From NCBI GenBank assembly GCA_964577215.1, contig CAZNYK010000002.1, forward strand, positions 16,957 to 80,956: 64,000 nucleotides of DNA, read 5' to 3'. Position 1 is the first letter of the stretch. Each line of letters opens with the position of its first letter. This DNA comes from UBA2329 sp964577215. Lineage in GTDB: Bacteria; Bacteroidota; Bacteroidia; Chitinophagales; Saprospiraceae. The position numbers and the translations under genes were made by a program. Shown piece after piece: positions 17,668-28,300 of the stretch. A model generated the notes under the pieces. That model did no database searches and was not told the origin of the DNA. It saw only the letters and a program-made list of their open reading frames with translations.

Positions 17668-18766
17668 ATGACGAACGAGCAATTGAGAGACCTTCGGGAA
17701 CGGCTTGTCGCTTTGAGGAGGTATCTTTGACGTGGATGAACGACTCATCCGGATCGAAGACTTCGAGCAACAAACGCTGAATCCGGATTTCTGGAATGAT
17801 CCGAAAAAGGCGGAAAGCATTCTCAAAACGCTGAAGAGCTACAAAAACTGGGTAGCGCAATACAAGGAGGTGGAAACGGTAGTTGACGACGCCGAACTCC
17901 TTCTGGATTTCTACCGGGAGGAGCAAGCGTCAGAAGAAGAGGTGGATGCCAAATACAATGAGGCGATCATTGCAGTGGATGACCTCGAATTCCGATCCAC
18001 CCTCAACCGGCCCGAGGACGAATTGGGCTGCATCCTGGAAATCAACGCCGGCGCCGGCGGCACCGAAAGCTGCGATTGGTCGGAGATGCTCCTGCGCATG
18101 TACACCATGTGGGCCGAGCGAAAGGGTTTCAAAGTGAGTGAACTCAACCGCGTAGACGGCGATGTTGCCGGCATCAAATCCGCCGAACTGGAAATTTCCG
18201 GCGATTTTGCATACGGGCTGCTCAAAGGCGAAAACGGCGTGCATCGCTTGGTGCGCGTGAGTCCTTACAACGCCCAGGGCAAGCGAATGACCTCCTTCTC
18301 CAGTGTTTTTGTACATCCCTTAGTGGACGAGCGCATAGAAGTGGAGGTTAATCCGGCCGACCTGGAATGGGATACCTTCCGGGCCAGCGGCGCCGGCGGC
18401 CAGCACGTCAACAAAACCGAATCGGCTGTACGCGCACGGCATATTCCCTCCGGGATCGTAGTGGAGTGCCAGCAGGAACGCTCCCAGCACCAGAACCGGG
18501 AGAAAGCCATCCAAATGCTGAAATCCAGGCTTTATGAAATCGAACTGGAAAAACGCATGGAGGCCCGCGGCAAGCTCGAAGCGACCAAAATGAAAAACGA
18601 GTGGGGTTCGCAAATCCGGAGCTATGTGCTCGACGATCGCCGCGTGAAAGACCATCGCACCGGCCACCAAACAAGCCAGACGGATTCGGTGCTGGACGGC
18701 GATTTAGACGATTTCCTCAAAGCTTTTCTCATGCACCATGGGGAGCCGGTAGTCGAAGAAGAATAA
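17668..18766 (+). CDS. prfB: Peptide chain release factor 2, made by programmed +1 frameshift
   Basis: The coding sequence is joined as 17668-17727 and 17729-18766, giving 365 residues. The first 20 codons end in CTT followed by an in-frame TGA (17728-17730). Skipping T17728 leads to GAC and the rest of RF2. AGGAGG at 17716-17721 sits three bases before the CTT, as in Escherichia coli. RF2 marks are NAGAGGTESCDW, the GGQ peptide-release loop in SGAGGQHVNKTESAVR, and the codon-recognition tripeptide region VSPYNAQGKR, where the usual SPF is SPY. RF2 ends translation at UGA and UAA; the shift lets low RF2 raise its own synthesis. A 51-base gap separates it from the FKBP gene. Confidence 0.96.
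17716..17731 (+). promoter_or_regulatory. prfB +1 frameshift site with internal Shine-Dalgarno
   Basis: AGGAGG (17716-17721), TAT, CTT (17725-17727), TGA C. The slippery CTT-T lets the peptidyl-tRNA move one base forward while the ribosome pauses at UGA, helped by the anti-Shine-Dalgarno pairing. The 3-base spacing and the TGAC context match the classic site exactly. Confidence 0.95.
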
Positions 18767-18772
18767 ACATTG

Positions 18773-18853
18773 AGCTGCAAGTCTGCAGACCGCCAGAATC
18801 TGCAACTTGCAGCTTAACCTTCAACCTTTAACCTTAACCCTTTTTCCTTTAAC
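18773..18853. repeat. Inverted repeat plus degenerate AACCTT repeats between convergent genes
   Basis: AGCTGCAAGT (18773-18782) pairs with ACTTGCAGCT (18805-18814). The first arm runs into a perfect palindrome, GTCTGCAGAC (18781-18790). It is followed by a run of imperfect heptamer units of the TTAACCT/TCAACCT type up to about 18853. It sits between the stops of prfB (plus) and the Lon-N-like gene (minus) and could terminate transcription from both sides. Confidence 0.5.
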
Positions 18854-18857
18854 CTTC

Positions 18858-19484
18858 TTAAATCTCCGGCGGCACAATGTTTTTGAAGTGCCCGTTCATC
18901 CGCGCTTTGCGCTTGAGTTCCTCGGTTTCACGCACCATGGGCAAGAGGCTCTCCAAGTGCCTGATGAGATATTCCCGGCGTTCGCTCTCATCCGCAATGC
19001 AAAGCAGTTCGTATTCCTGGCGCTGCGACAAGCCGACGAAGTGCCCGATGTCGTAAGCGGAAAAACTATCTGGGTCGGCGGGCAATTCCTTTTCAATTTG
19101 GAGCAAATGAAACAATGAACGCGCCATGCTCAGCAGGTGGCCGCCCAATTTCCGGTCTCCTTCCATTGCAATATCCACGCGCGTTATCCTACCACCGGGA
19201 TATAGCTTCCCCGGCGCCTCGCGAAAGTACTCGTCCAAGTGAAACAACCCTATTCCTTTGGTGCGCACGTCAAGTTCTCCATTGGAATAGCGTTTCTCTA
19301 CACGGATCAACGTGATCTCTGTGCCGAAACTCATGACTCTCCCATCCAAATAAGGCATAATGCCGAAAGTAATGCTTTCCGTCACGCATTCCTCCATCAA
19401 CTGCTTGTATCGCGGTTCAAAAATGTGCAGGTTCAGCGACTCTCCCGGAAACACAACGATCTGCAAGGGAAAAAGAGCAAGCAT
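18858..19484 (-). CDS. Lon N-terminal (substrate-binding) domain protein
   Basis: 208 residues starting MLALFPLQIVVFPGESLNLHIFEPRYKQL, the signature opening of the Lon N-terminal/PUA-like domain (LON_substr_bdg). There is no AAA+ ATPase or serine-lysine protease part, so this is a stand-alone domain and not the Lon protease. The C-terminal half is helical (HFVGLSQRQEYELLCIADES). The function of such stand-alone proteins is uncertain. The open frame continues 38 codons upstream, but those residues do not belong to the family and the ATG at 19484 is the natural start. Confidence 0.85.
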   Translation of the reverse strand: MLALFPLQIVVFPGESLNLHIFEPRYKQLMEECVTESITFGIMPYLDGRVMSFGTEITLIRVEKRYSNGELDVRTKGIGLFHLDEYFREAPGKLYPGGRITRVDIAMEGDRKLGGHLLSMARSLFHLLQIEKELPADPDSFSAYDIGHFVGLSQRQEYELLCIADESERREYLIRHLESLLPMVRETEELKRKARMNGHFKNIVPPEI

Positions 19485-19508
19485 TTTTTTTATTTTTTTC
19501 TCGAACCA

Positions 19509-19540
19509 TTGGGCAAAAAGCAAGAATTTGCTTACCTTTT
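19509..19540 (+). promoter_or_regulatory. Candidate promoter upstream of the alpha-2-macroglobulin gene
   Basis: TTG (19509-19511) and TACCTTTT (19533-19540) are separated by 21 bases, near the Bacteroidota -33/-7 pattern. It would give a leader of about 95 bases before the ATG at 19641. The last base of the -7 box differs from TAnnTTTG. Confidence 0.3.
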
Positions 19541-19640
19541 CCGTTGGTTTGGAGCGATCATCCAAAGACTTGATAAAACAAGCCTTGATGCCGCACAAAC
19601 CGGTGGAAATTCATCCCCAAAACCTTCAAACAAAAAAACC

Positions 19641-22600
19641 ATGCGCAAGTTTTTTCCTTTTAGCAGCGCTCTCTCCGTACTGGCTGCTGCCGTTCTTTTA
19701 GTTTCCTCTGTATCCTCCTGCAAAAAAAAGCCTTCGGATCCAGCTCGCCTCATTCCCGAAAGCATCGGAGCTTATGTGTATGCTTTCACATCGGGTATGG
19801 TGTCCAAAGCCGCACCTATTAAAGTACAATTTGCTGCTTCGGCAGTTGAAGCGGCATCGGTTGGCAAGGAAGCTCCCGACGGGCTGATCAGTTTCAAACC
19901 GGCCATCAAGGGCCGGGCTACCTGGGAAGACGAGCGAACATTGGCGTTCCAGCCGGAAAACATGCTGGCATCCAAAACATCCTATACTGCTACCGTCCAA
20001 CTCAAGAAAATATTTAGCGGTTTGCCCCAGGATGCGGAGTCATTCAGCTTTGACTTCCGCACAAAAGACCAATACTTCAGTGTGGAAGCCGACGGCATCT
20101 CCGCCCCGGACCCGGAAAACCTGAGCAAACAGGAAATTTCCGGAATTGTCACTACTGCCGACGTTGCCGGGGAAGACGAACTGCCCGGCCTGATCACCGC
20201 CAAACAAAACGGGAAAGCCCTTCCGGTAACCTGGACTCAAAGCGGCGATCAACTCACCCACTACTTCAGCGTGGAGAATGTGAGCCGGGGAAACAAGGCC
20301 TCCAACGTGGACTTGGCCTGGAATGGAAAACCCCTTGGCGTAACCCTGAAAGACTCCAAAAAGATCGAGGTGCCTGCCCTTGGAGATTTCAAGGTCGTGA
20401 ATGCCAGGGTGGTGCAATATCCCGAGCAGTACCTGTTGCTCCATTTTTCCGATCCACTGCTCAACGGCCAAAACCTGGACGGCCTGGTCCGTCTGCAAAA
20501 TGCGCCGGGAAATCTGCGTTATGTAATCAACGGCAACCAGGTGCGGGTGTACTCCTCCCAGCGTCTTAGCGGCCGGTACACCCTTCAAGTGAGTACCTCG
20601 GTGCGCAATTTCGGCAACAAAAATATGACTAACCCAGGGACCTGGGCTGTTACCTTTGAAAACCCACAGCCTGCCGTGCGCCTGGTAGGCAACGGCGTAA
20701 TCGTACCCGAATCAGACGGGCTGCTCTTCCCCTTTGAGGCCATTAGCCTGAACGCCGTGGAAGTGGAAGTTTTCAAGATTTTCAGCAACAACATCCTCCA
20801 ATTCCTGCAAACCAGCGATCTGGCAGGCAATGACTATGAAATGTTCCGCGTAGGAAGGGTGGTCATGCGGAAAAAAATCGCGCTGAGCGAGCTCAGCCCC
20901 GGTGCACGCACGCATGAATGGACGCGCTACGCGTTCGATCTGGGCCCGCTCATCGGCAAAGACCCCGCAGCTATTTACCAGGTGCGCATCGGCTTCATGC
21001 CGGAATACGCAACCACGGCCTGCCCGGGCTTACAGGTGGAGGAAGGGAACATGGTCACTGCAGAGCCCGAAACCGACGAGTTCGGCAATCCGGTCAGCAT
21101 CATGGATTCCTGGTATGGCTTGAGAGGCTGGTATGAGGGTTATGAGTGGTCGGACCGAAACGACCCATGCAAGCCGGCATATTACAACGCCGACCGCTTC
21201 GTGCAACGCAATGTCTTGGCTTCCAATTTCGGCATTATCGCCAAAGCGGGCAAGGATAACTCTATACAAGTCACCGTCTCCGATCTTCGCACGGCAGCTC
21301 CCGTATCCGGTGCGAAAGTCGAATTTTTCGATTACCAGCAGCAGCTTCTCCAGACGGTTCAAACCGACTCGAAAGGAAACGCGGCGGTGGTTATGAAAAG
21401 CAAGGCATTCATTGTGGTCGTCTCACAACAAAACCAGCGCGGCTACCTCCGCCTGGACGACGGCAATGCGCTCTCCCTGAGCAGGTTCGATGTGGCAGGC
21501 GCCGAACCCCAAAAAGGGCTGAAAGGCTTTCTGTATGCCGAGCGCGGCGTGTGGAGGCCCGGCGATTCCATATTTCTCAATTTCCTTCTCGAGGATCGCA
21601 GCGCACAGCTCCCCCCCGATTACCCTATCACCCTGGAAGTATTCGACCCCCGCGGCCAGCTCTTCCACAAGCGCACTACCGCCAACAATATTGCCGGCCT
21701 CTACCCCCTTCACCTGAAAACCGGCACGGATGCCGCAACAGGCAACTGGACAGCAAAGGTAAAAGTGGGCGGCGCCGCGTTCAGCCGCATCTTAAAAGTT
21801 GAAACCGTAAAACCCAACAGGCTGAAAATCAACTTAGATACCGGCAAAGAAAAACTCGCAGCCGAAGATGCCTCCCTCGATGTCAGGCTGAGTTCAACCT
21901 GGCTCCACGGCGCGCCTGCCAAAAATCTGAAAGCGATTGTAGAACTGCAACTGCGGTCTGCCAAAACTGCATTTCCCAAATATAGCCAATACGTATTCGA
22001 CGACCCCAACCGCCAGTTTGAAAGCGAACCGCGCACCGTCTTCGAAGGGAATCTCAATGCCGACGGCCAGGCGGATTTCAGCGTACAACTCCTTAATGGG
22101 CTGACTCCTCCGGGGCAACTCAGCGCCAATTTCAAGACGCGGGTTTTTGAAAAGGGAGGAGATTTCAGCACGGACAACCTCTCACTTCCATTCATGCCTT
22201 ATACACACTTGGCGGGGGTGCGGATTCCACTCAACAAATTCCAGGAAAAGCGTTTTGACCTGAAAAAAGCCGGCAAAATTTATTTGGTGGCTGTAGATGC
22301 AACCGGCAACCCCCAGCCAGGCAGAAAACTCAGCGCTGCCGTTTTCAAATCTTCCAACGATTGGTGGTGGGACGTAGGAGACGACAATATCTCCCGGTTC
22401 AATTCCGCCAATAACTTCCGGGCTGAAATGCAAACCGAATTCACCACCGGCTCGCGTGGAGAAGCCGAATGGACCTTAACCATGGAACAATGGGGGCGCT
22501 ACCTGGTGCGCATTTGCGACACAGAAAGCGGACATTGTACCGGCGACTATTTCTATGCGGGTTATTCCTGGGATGAAGGCGATGACAGAAACAAGCGGGA

Positions 22601-25250
22601 AGCTGCTGCCATGTTGGCTGTAGCTTCTGATAAACCCAAGTATAATGTCGGCGAAACTGTACAATTAACCATTCCGGGCAGTGAGCCGGGCAAGGCCATC
22701 GTCTCCCTCGAGAATGGTTCGCGAGTGATACAGACTTACTGGGTGGACACGAAAAAAGGCGATAATAAATTCACTTTCAAGACAACAACTGAAATGGCGC
22801 CTACCGTATATGCCAGTGTATCGCTCGTACAGCCCCACGCTCAAACCGTAAATGATTTGCCTATACGAATGTACGGCGTCATTCCCGTTCAAGTGGAGGA
22901 CCCGGCCACGCACCTGGCGCCCAAAATCAAAATGCCCGACGAACTCAAGCCGGAAAGCACCGTGAGCATCGAGGTGTCGGAAGAGAAGGGCCGGCCCATG
23001 TCCTACACTATTGCCGTGGTAGATGACGGTTTGCTGGACCTCACCCGCTTCCAGACTCCGGCGCCCTGGGAATCTTTCTATGCTCGCGAAGCGCTTGGCG
23101 TTACTACCTGGGACGTGTACGACATGGTGCTGGGCGCGTACGGGGGGCAACTGGGTCGCATTCTCAGCATCGGGGGTGATGCAGCGCTCGTACCCGGCGC
23201 TCAACCTCAGGCTATAAGGTTTAAACCCGTAGTAGTACATCTCGGACCATTTCATCTCAAAAAAGGAGAAAAAGCAAAACACGCCATTAATATCCCCAAC
23301 TACGTGGGCTCTGTCCGCACCATGGTGATAGCCGGATACAAAGGGGCCTACGGCAGCGCAGAAAAAACCACGCCGGTGAAAAAGCCGCTGATGGTATTGG
23401 CCACTGTGCCGCGCGTACTTAGCCCGGGAGAAACCTTCAAGTTGCCGGTCAACGTATTTGCCATGGACAAAAAAGTGCGCGATGTTGTAGTGTCCATAAG
23501 TGAAAAAGGTGGAATGACCCAAATCGGCGGTGAATCCAGGCAAAGTCTTTCGTTTAACAAACCCGGCGATGCATTGGTCGAGTTTGAGATTAAAGTAAAA
23601 GAAGTCACCGGCGTAGCCAGATTCAGGATAACGGCCCAGGGCGGCGGCGAAAGCGCAAGCCAGGACATTGAAGTACAGGTGCGCAACCCCAACCCGTACG
23701 TCTCGAAGGTGTATGCAAAAGTGCTGGAAGCCGGCCAGGAATGGAAGGAGAGCTTCGATGCCGCAGGCATGAGGGGCACCAACACCGGCATGCTCGAATT
23801 ATCGTCCATTCCGCCTATAAATCTCGGTGAACGCCTGGAGTATTTGATACAGTATCCTTACGGCTGCTTAGAGCAGACGCTATCCGGCGGTTTCCCGCAA
23901 TTGTACGTAAACAAACTCATCGAGCTGAACGAGAACCAGCGCAAAAGCGTACCGGAAAACATCAAAGCCACTATTGAAAGACTACGCAAATTCCAGACCG
24001 GGAACGGCGGATTTGCATATTGGCCGGGCAACAGCGTTCCCGACCAATGGTCTTCATCTTATGCAGGCCACTTCCTGCTCGAAGCCAAAGCGCTGGGGTA
24101 CACCATACCCGATAACGTTCTTGACAACTGGCTCAAATTCCAGAAAAAAGCAGCGCGCGTCTGGGATCCCAAATTAGAGGAATACGGATTCGACAACCAG
24201 GGCAGCTTTGAGTTGAGCCAGGCTTATCGCTTGTACACCCTCGCCTTAGCCAAATCGCCCGACCTGGCAGCCATGAACAGGCTCCGCGAATCCCCAAAAC
24301 TCGCTCTCCAGGCCCGTTGGAGCTTGGCCGCCGCTTATGCAACTGCCGGCAAGCAGGAAATTGCCAAAGAAATTATGAAAAACCTCAGCCGTAAGATCGA
24401 GCCTTACACAGAGTTATCCTACACATATGGATCCGACTTGCGAGACCGGGCCATCATACTGGAAACAATGTTGTTGGCCGGCGACAAGACCGGCGCAGCA
24501 GAACTGGTCAAGTACATCTCCGAACAATTGAGCGGAGGCCGCTGGTACGGCACCCAAACCATCTCCTGGGCACTCATGGCCGTAGGCAAATACGCGGGCC
24601 AGGCAGGCGCAGGCAAAGGCTTGCAATTTAGCTACAAACTCGGCGGCCAGCAATTGGTGAACGCCGGGGCCAATGCCCCGATGATGCAGGTGAAGGTACC
24701 TGTAGACGGCGCCCAAAAGGAAGTTGCCGTAAAAAATACGGGTAAAGGCATAATGTTCGCCCGCCTCATCCTGCGAGGGCAGCCTGTAGTGGGTGATACT
24801 AAGGCCGAATCGAATGACCTCAATATCGCAGTGAGTTATAAAAACATGAACGGCTCGCCCATTGATATCAAGGCATTGACCCAGGGAACAGATTTCTACG
24901 CAGAAGTAAAAGTAACCCATCCGGGCAAGCGGCCCCTACCCTACCGGGAACTGGCGCTGGCGCAGGTTTTCCCCTCCGGTTGGGAGATCATCAATTCGCG
25001 TTTAGACGGTATCGAGGGCGCCGTATCGCCCAGCAGCGCAGACTATGTAGACATCAGGGATGACAGGGTCAATACATTTTTCGGACTCAGAGAGAGGGAA
25101 AGCAGAACCTACCGCGTGCAACTGAATGCTGCATACCAGGGGCGCTTTTACCTTCCCTCCACGAGCTGCGAGGCCATGTACGACAACTCGATCTCGGCGC
25201 GGTATCCGGGGCAATGGGTAACGGTAATTTCGGGAGCGGACAGCATTTGA
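19641..25250 (+). CDS. Alpha-2-macroglobulin family lipoprotein with thioester
   Basis: 1869 residues. A lipoprotein signal (RKFFPFSSALSVLAAAVLL, ending VSSVSSC) anchors it. The N-terminal half is a series of macroglobulin beta-sandwich domains. The MG2-type segment GVWRPGDSIFLNFLLED and the bait/ANATO-equivalent region lie in the middle. The thioester motif YGCLEQ is at residues 1407-1412, with Cys1409, inside an alpha/alpha-toroid (GNGGFAYWPG, SSYAGHFLLEAKALGY). A receptor-binding-like domain ends the protein. Bacterial members trap attacking proteases by a covalent thioester after bait cleavage. The usual partner penicillin-binding protein PbpC is not adjacent. The frame is open upstream to 19239, but the ATG at 19641 starts the signal peptide. 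Confidence 0.92.
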   Translation: MRKFFPFSSALSVLAAAVLLVSSVSSCKKKPSDPARLIPESIGAYVYAFTSGMVSKAAPIKVQFAASAVEAASVGKEAPDGLISFKPAIKGRATWEDERTLAFQPENMLASKTSYTATVQLKKIFSGLPQDAESFSFDFRTKDQYFSVEADGISAPDPENLSKQEISGIVTTADVAGEDELPGLITAKQNGKALPVTWTQSGDQLTHYFSVENVSRGNKASNVDLAWNGKPLGVTLKDSKKIEVPALGDFKVVNARVVQYPEQYLLLHFSDPLLNGQNLDGLVRLQNAPGNLRYVINGNQVRVYSSQRLSGRYTLQVSTSVRNFGNKNMTNPGTWAVTFENPQPAVRLVGNGVIVPESDGLLFPFEAISLNAVEVEVFKIFSNNILQFLQTSDLAGNDYEMFRVGRVVMRKKIALSELSPGARTHEWTRYAFDLGPLIGKDPAAIYQVRIGFMPEYATTACPGLQVEEGNMVTAEPETDEFGNPVSIMDSWYGLRGWYEGYEWSDRNDPCKPAYYNADRFVQRNVLASNFGIIAKAGKDNSIQVTVSDLRTAAPVSGAKVEFFDYQQQLLQTVQTDSKGNAAVVMKSKAFIVVVSQQNQRGYLRLDDGNALSLSRFDVAGAEPQKGLKGFLYAERGVWRPGDSIFLNFLLEDRSAQLPPDYPITLEVFDPRGQLFHKRTTANNIAGLYPLHLKTGTDAATGNWTAKVKVGGAAFSRILKVETVKPNRLKINLDTGKEKLAAEDASLDVRLSSTWLHGAPAKNLKAIVELQLRSAKTAFPKYSQYVFDDPNRQFESEPRTVFEGNLNADGQADFSVQLLNGLTPPGQLSANFKTRVFEKGGDFSTDNLSLPFMPYTHLAGVRIPLNKFQEKRFDLKKAGKIYLVAVDATGNPQPGRKLSAAVFKSSNDWWWDVGDDNISRFNSANNFRAEMQTEFTTGSRGEAEWTLTMEQWGRYLVRICDTESGHCTGDYFYAGYSWDEGDDRNKREAAAMLAVASDKPKYNVGETVQLTIPGSEPGKAIVSLENGSRVIQTYWVDTKKGDNKFTFKTTTEMAPTVYASVSLVQPHAQTVNDLPIRMYGVIPVQVEDPATHLAPKIKMPDELKPESTVSIEVSEEKGRPMSYTIAVVDDGLLDLTRFQTPAPWESFYAREALGVTTWDVYDMVLGAYGGQLGRILSIGGDAALVPGAQPQAIRFKPVVVHLGPFHLKKGEKAKHAINIPNYVGSVRTMVIAGYKGAYGSAEKTTPVKKPLMVLATVPRVLSPGETFKLPVNVFAMDKKVRDVVVSISEKGGMTQIGGESRQSLSFNKPGDALVEFEIKVKEVTGVARFRITAQGGGESASQDIEVQVRNPNPYVSKVYAKVLEAGQEWKESFDAAGMRGTNTGMLELSSIPPINLGERLEYLIQYPYGCLEQTLSGGFPQLYVNKLIELNENQRKSVPENIKATIERLRKFQTGNGGFAYWPGNSVPDQWSSSYAGHFLLEAKALGYTIPDNVLDNWLKFQKKAARVWDPKLEEYGFDNQGSFELSQAYRLYTLALAKSPDLAAMNRLRESPKLALQARWSLAAAYATAGKQEIAKEIMKNLSRKIEPYTELSYTYGSDLRDRAIILETMLLAGDKTGAAELVKYISEQLSGGRWYGTQTISWALMAVGKYAGQAGAGKGLQFSYKLGGQQLVNAGANAPMMQVKVPVDGAQKEVAVKNTGKGIMFARLILRGQPVVGDTKAESNDLNIAVSYKNMNGSPIDIKALTQGTDFYAEVKVTHPGKRPLPYRELALAQVFPSGWEIINSRLDGIEGAVSPSSADYVDIRDDRVNTFFGLRERESRTYRVQLNAAYQGRFYLPSTSCEAMYDNSISARYPGQWVTVISGADSI

Positions 25251-25389
25251 AAGCAGAACTCATCCTTTCGTGCTGCCTTGACTTAACACATAGGTTTTTT
25301 TTATCTTTGTATCCTCGCCGGATACTTTCGCGTATGGCCTTTCGTTTATTAACGGCAGCCTGATACCAGATTACCGCTCTCGACGGCCT

Positions 25390-28300
25390 ATGAAAAGATT
25401 GATTATTATCGTACTGTGTGCGTTTGTATCTGGTCTGTTGACAGCCCAACAGGCATTCCCCGTAAAAGTGAATAAAAAGTGGGGACTAATAGATGCCGGC
25501 GGCCGGATCATCCTGCCCCCTGCATACGACGCTATAGGAGAATTCAAGCACTTCGGGTTTGCCGCCATGCAGCGCAACGGCAAGGTTGGTCTTTTGGATG
25601 AACAGGGTAAAGAAGTTGTGCGCCCCGTTTACGAAGACCTGAAAATGATAGACTCTTACCGCGTTGCGGTTATGGATGGAGGACAGTGGATGATCGTGGA
25701 TCTACAGGGGCGAACGGTACTCGAAAAGGGCTATGAACGGGTCAAAGTCATGGAGGGCGGTTACCTCGCCTTCATGAAAGGCAAAAAATGGGGCATTGTA
25801 GATGATTTGGGCCGGAGTATTTCCGCGCCGGTTTTTGATGAGGTCAGGCAGGAGCCGAAGGGTTATTTCCTTACGCTCAAGTCGGAAAAATACGGCCTGC
25901 TGGCTGCGGATGGCCGGGAGATCATTCCCAACTCCGCCGAGTCGATCCAACTGCAAAGCGACAGCCTGATATTCTTCCAGGTCAATGGCCATTGGGGCGC
26001 TATCGACTACGCGGGAAAGGTGCTGGTACCTCCCCGGTTTGACGGCTACCAGATTGTCTCCGACCAGTTTGTCAAATGGGTGGCCGCCGGCAAGGCCTAT
26101 TTGTATTCTATCCCATGTTCAAGTCTTCTCACCACAGGAGAGTACGATAATTTCTTCCCCTTCTCCCGCCGCTTCGCTCTCGCGCGGAAAGGCAAACAAC
26201 TTGGGCTGCTTGACTGGTGCGGCGCCACGGCGCTCGATGCCATTTACGATGAAATACAGCCTCTGAGCAACAAGGCATTCCGCGTGCAACGCCAGGGCAA
26301 ATGGGGTATCCATGCCGCTCAGGGAAAGGAACTTACGCCGCTCCGCTACGATTACATAGCTCCGCCCAAAGGCGCTGTCAGCATTGTCAAACTCAACGGG
26401 CGCTACGGCCTCCTCAATACGGATGGGCAGGAAATTGCAGCGCCGGAATACCTCAGGATCGAAATAGAAGATAACTCGGCAAAAGCTTACAGGAAAAGCG
26501 AAGGCGGGGGTGAAAATCTCACCTTGCTGGAATGGGATGAACAGGGCCGCCTCTCGGACAACAACAACTTCAGCAGGCATTTTCGCATCAGGATCGGAAG
26601 CCCCTCAGATCAACCTGTAGGAGGCCCCGGCCTGGAGGAAAATAACTACCTGTTGGACGATTTCGAGTGGTTTTACGCGCCCGCCAAAGATCGCTGGGGA
26701 TTGCGCAAACTCTCAGATGGCAGCATCCAGATCGAACCCAAATTCAACAGCATCCAGATTTTTCCCGATTTGGGTTTTACTCTTGTCGGAATGAATCAAA
26801 ATATCAGGGGAGACTACGAACGCACTACTTTCCGCTTCGAAGCGGTTTTCGGCTTAGTGAGCAATTCACTGGGGCGCCTTGTCACAGAACCTGTCTTCCT
26901 GGATATTCGCTTCGATGACTTCAAGCAGGGTTTTCCCATGGCCCGTTGCGTATTTTCAAACGGCAAACATGGTCTGATAGATCGCATCGGGCGCATCGTG
27001 CGACGCGACCTTGCATATATCGGTGATTTTAATGAAGGCTTGGCCCGTTTCGCGGCCTATGGAAGTCTCTCCGGGAGTATGAAACCCGAAGGCAATCTGG
27101 GGCGCCTGAAAGACTACTTCACAGGATTGAAAGCTCCCGCCTTTATGGTAGATTACACCGAATACGATCAAATATTTCAAAGGGAAGCATGGTTGATCTG
27201 CCAGGACTGCCAGTGGGGATATATCGATACCTCCGGGCAGATTTCCGTGGCAGCGCAGTATGCCTATGCAAAAGATTTTGTCAACGGCGTAGGTATCGTG
27301 GAGTGCGATGGTAAATGGGGAATGGTCAACCGCAGTGCAGAAATAATCCTCCCCTGCCGGTATGACGGCGTGCAATTTTTGGAAAATACCGGCAACCGGA
27401 TCGTGCGCGTGTACATACACCAGCCCAAATACGGTTTGATCGATACCCTGGGACGACTGACGGTAAGCGCCATTTACGATGAAATCGGCTCCTTTCGCGA
27501 AGGGCGTCTGGCAGTTAAGCGCAACGGCATGTGGGGCTATGTGGACAGAGACGGGTTAGAAGTGATACCCTGCCGTTTTCGGGACGCCCAACCTTTCAGC
27601 GAGGGGCTCGCCGCTGTCAAGCTGGGGCGCTTTTGGGGGTACATCGACAAACAAGGCAATACCGACATCGAATTTGCGCTTTCCAGGGCCGGCAGCTTTC
27701 ACGAGGGCTTTGCATGGGCGCAAGCCTCCAACGGCTATGGGTTTATTGACAATACGGGGAAATTTGTCATCGAGGACAAGTTTGAACGCGCTTTCGATTA
27801 TCAAAACGGGATCGCCAGAGTGGTTTCAGGCGGGAAAACCGGGCTGATCGATTTGCAGGGAAGATATACGCTACGCCCCAAATACCAGGAAATTCAGCCC
27901 TTTGACATACATGGGCTGGCGCTGGTGCGATATGGAAAGAAAAACGTCCGGTATGGCATCGTCGATAGAAACGGGAGCATGATAACCCGCCGCCATTTCA
28001 GGGAAATCCGGCCCTTCCGGGAGGGACTGGCCGCTATTAGAATCAGAGACAACTTCGGTTTCATCGATACCACTGGAAAGATTGCCATTCCAGGCCTGTT
28101 TTCAAAAGTTTCAGATTTTTCAAGCGAACGGGCCGCCGTACAAAGAGAGGGACGGTGCGGATACATCGACCCCTCCGGCAATATCATTGTGCCGCTGGAA
28201 TATTCCCGTTGTTTAGACTATGAGCAAGGCAAAGCCATTGCCTACAAAGGATTGCGGCAGGCTTACCTCCTCGACATAGCCGGTAACGCTACGATGGAAC

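Noticed and set aside
17668..17730. Frameshift mutation in prfB
   Set aside because: The AGGAGG, CTT and TGAC context with exact spacing shows programmed frameshifting, not damage.
18858..19484. Lon protease
   Set aside because: Only the N-terminal substrate-binding domain is present; the ATPase and protease parts are absent.
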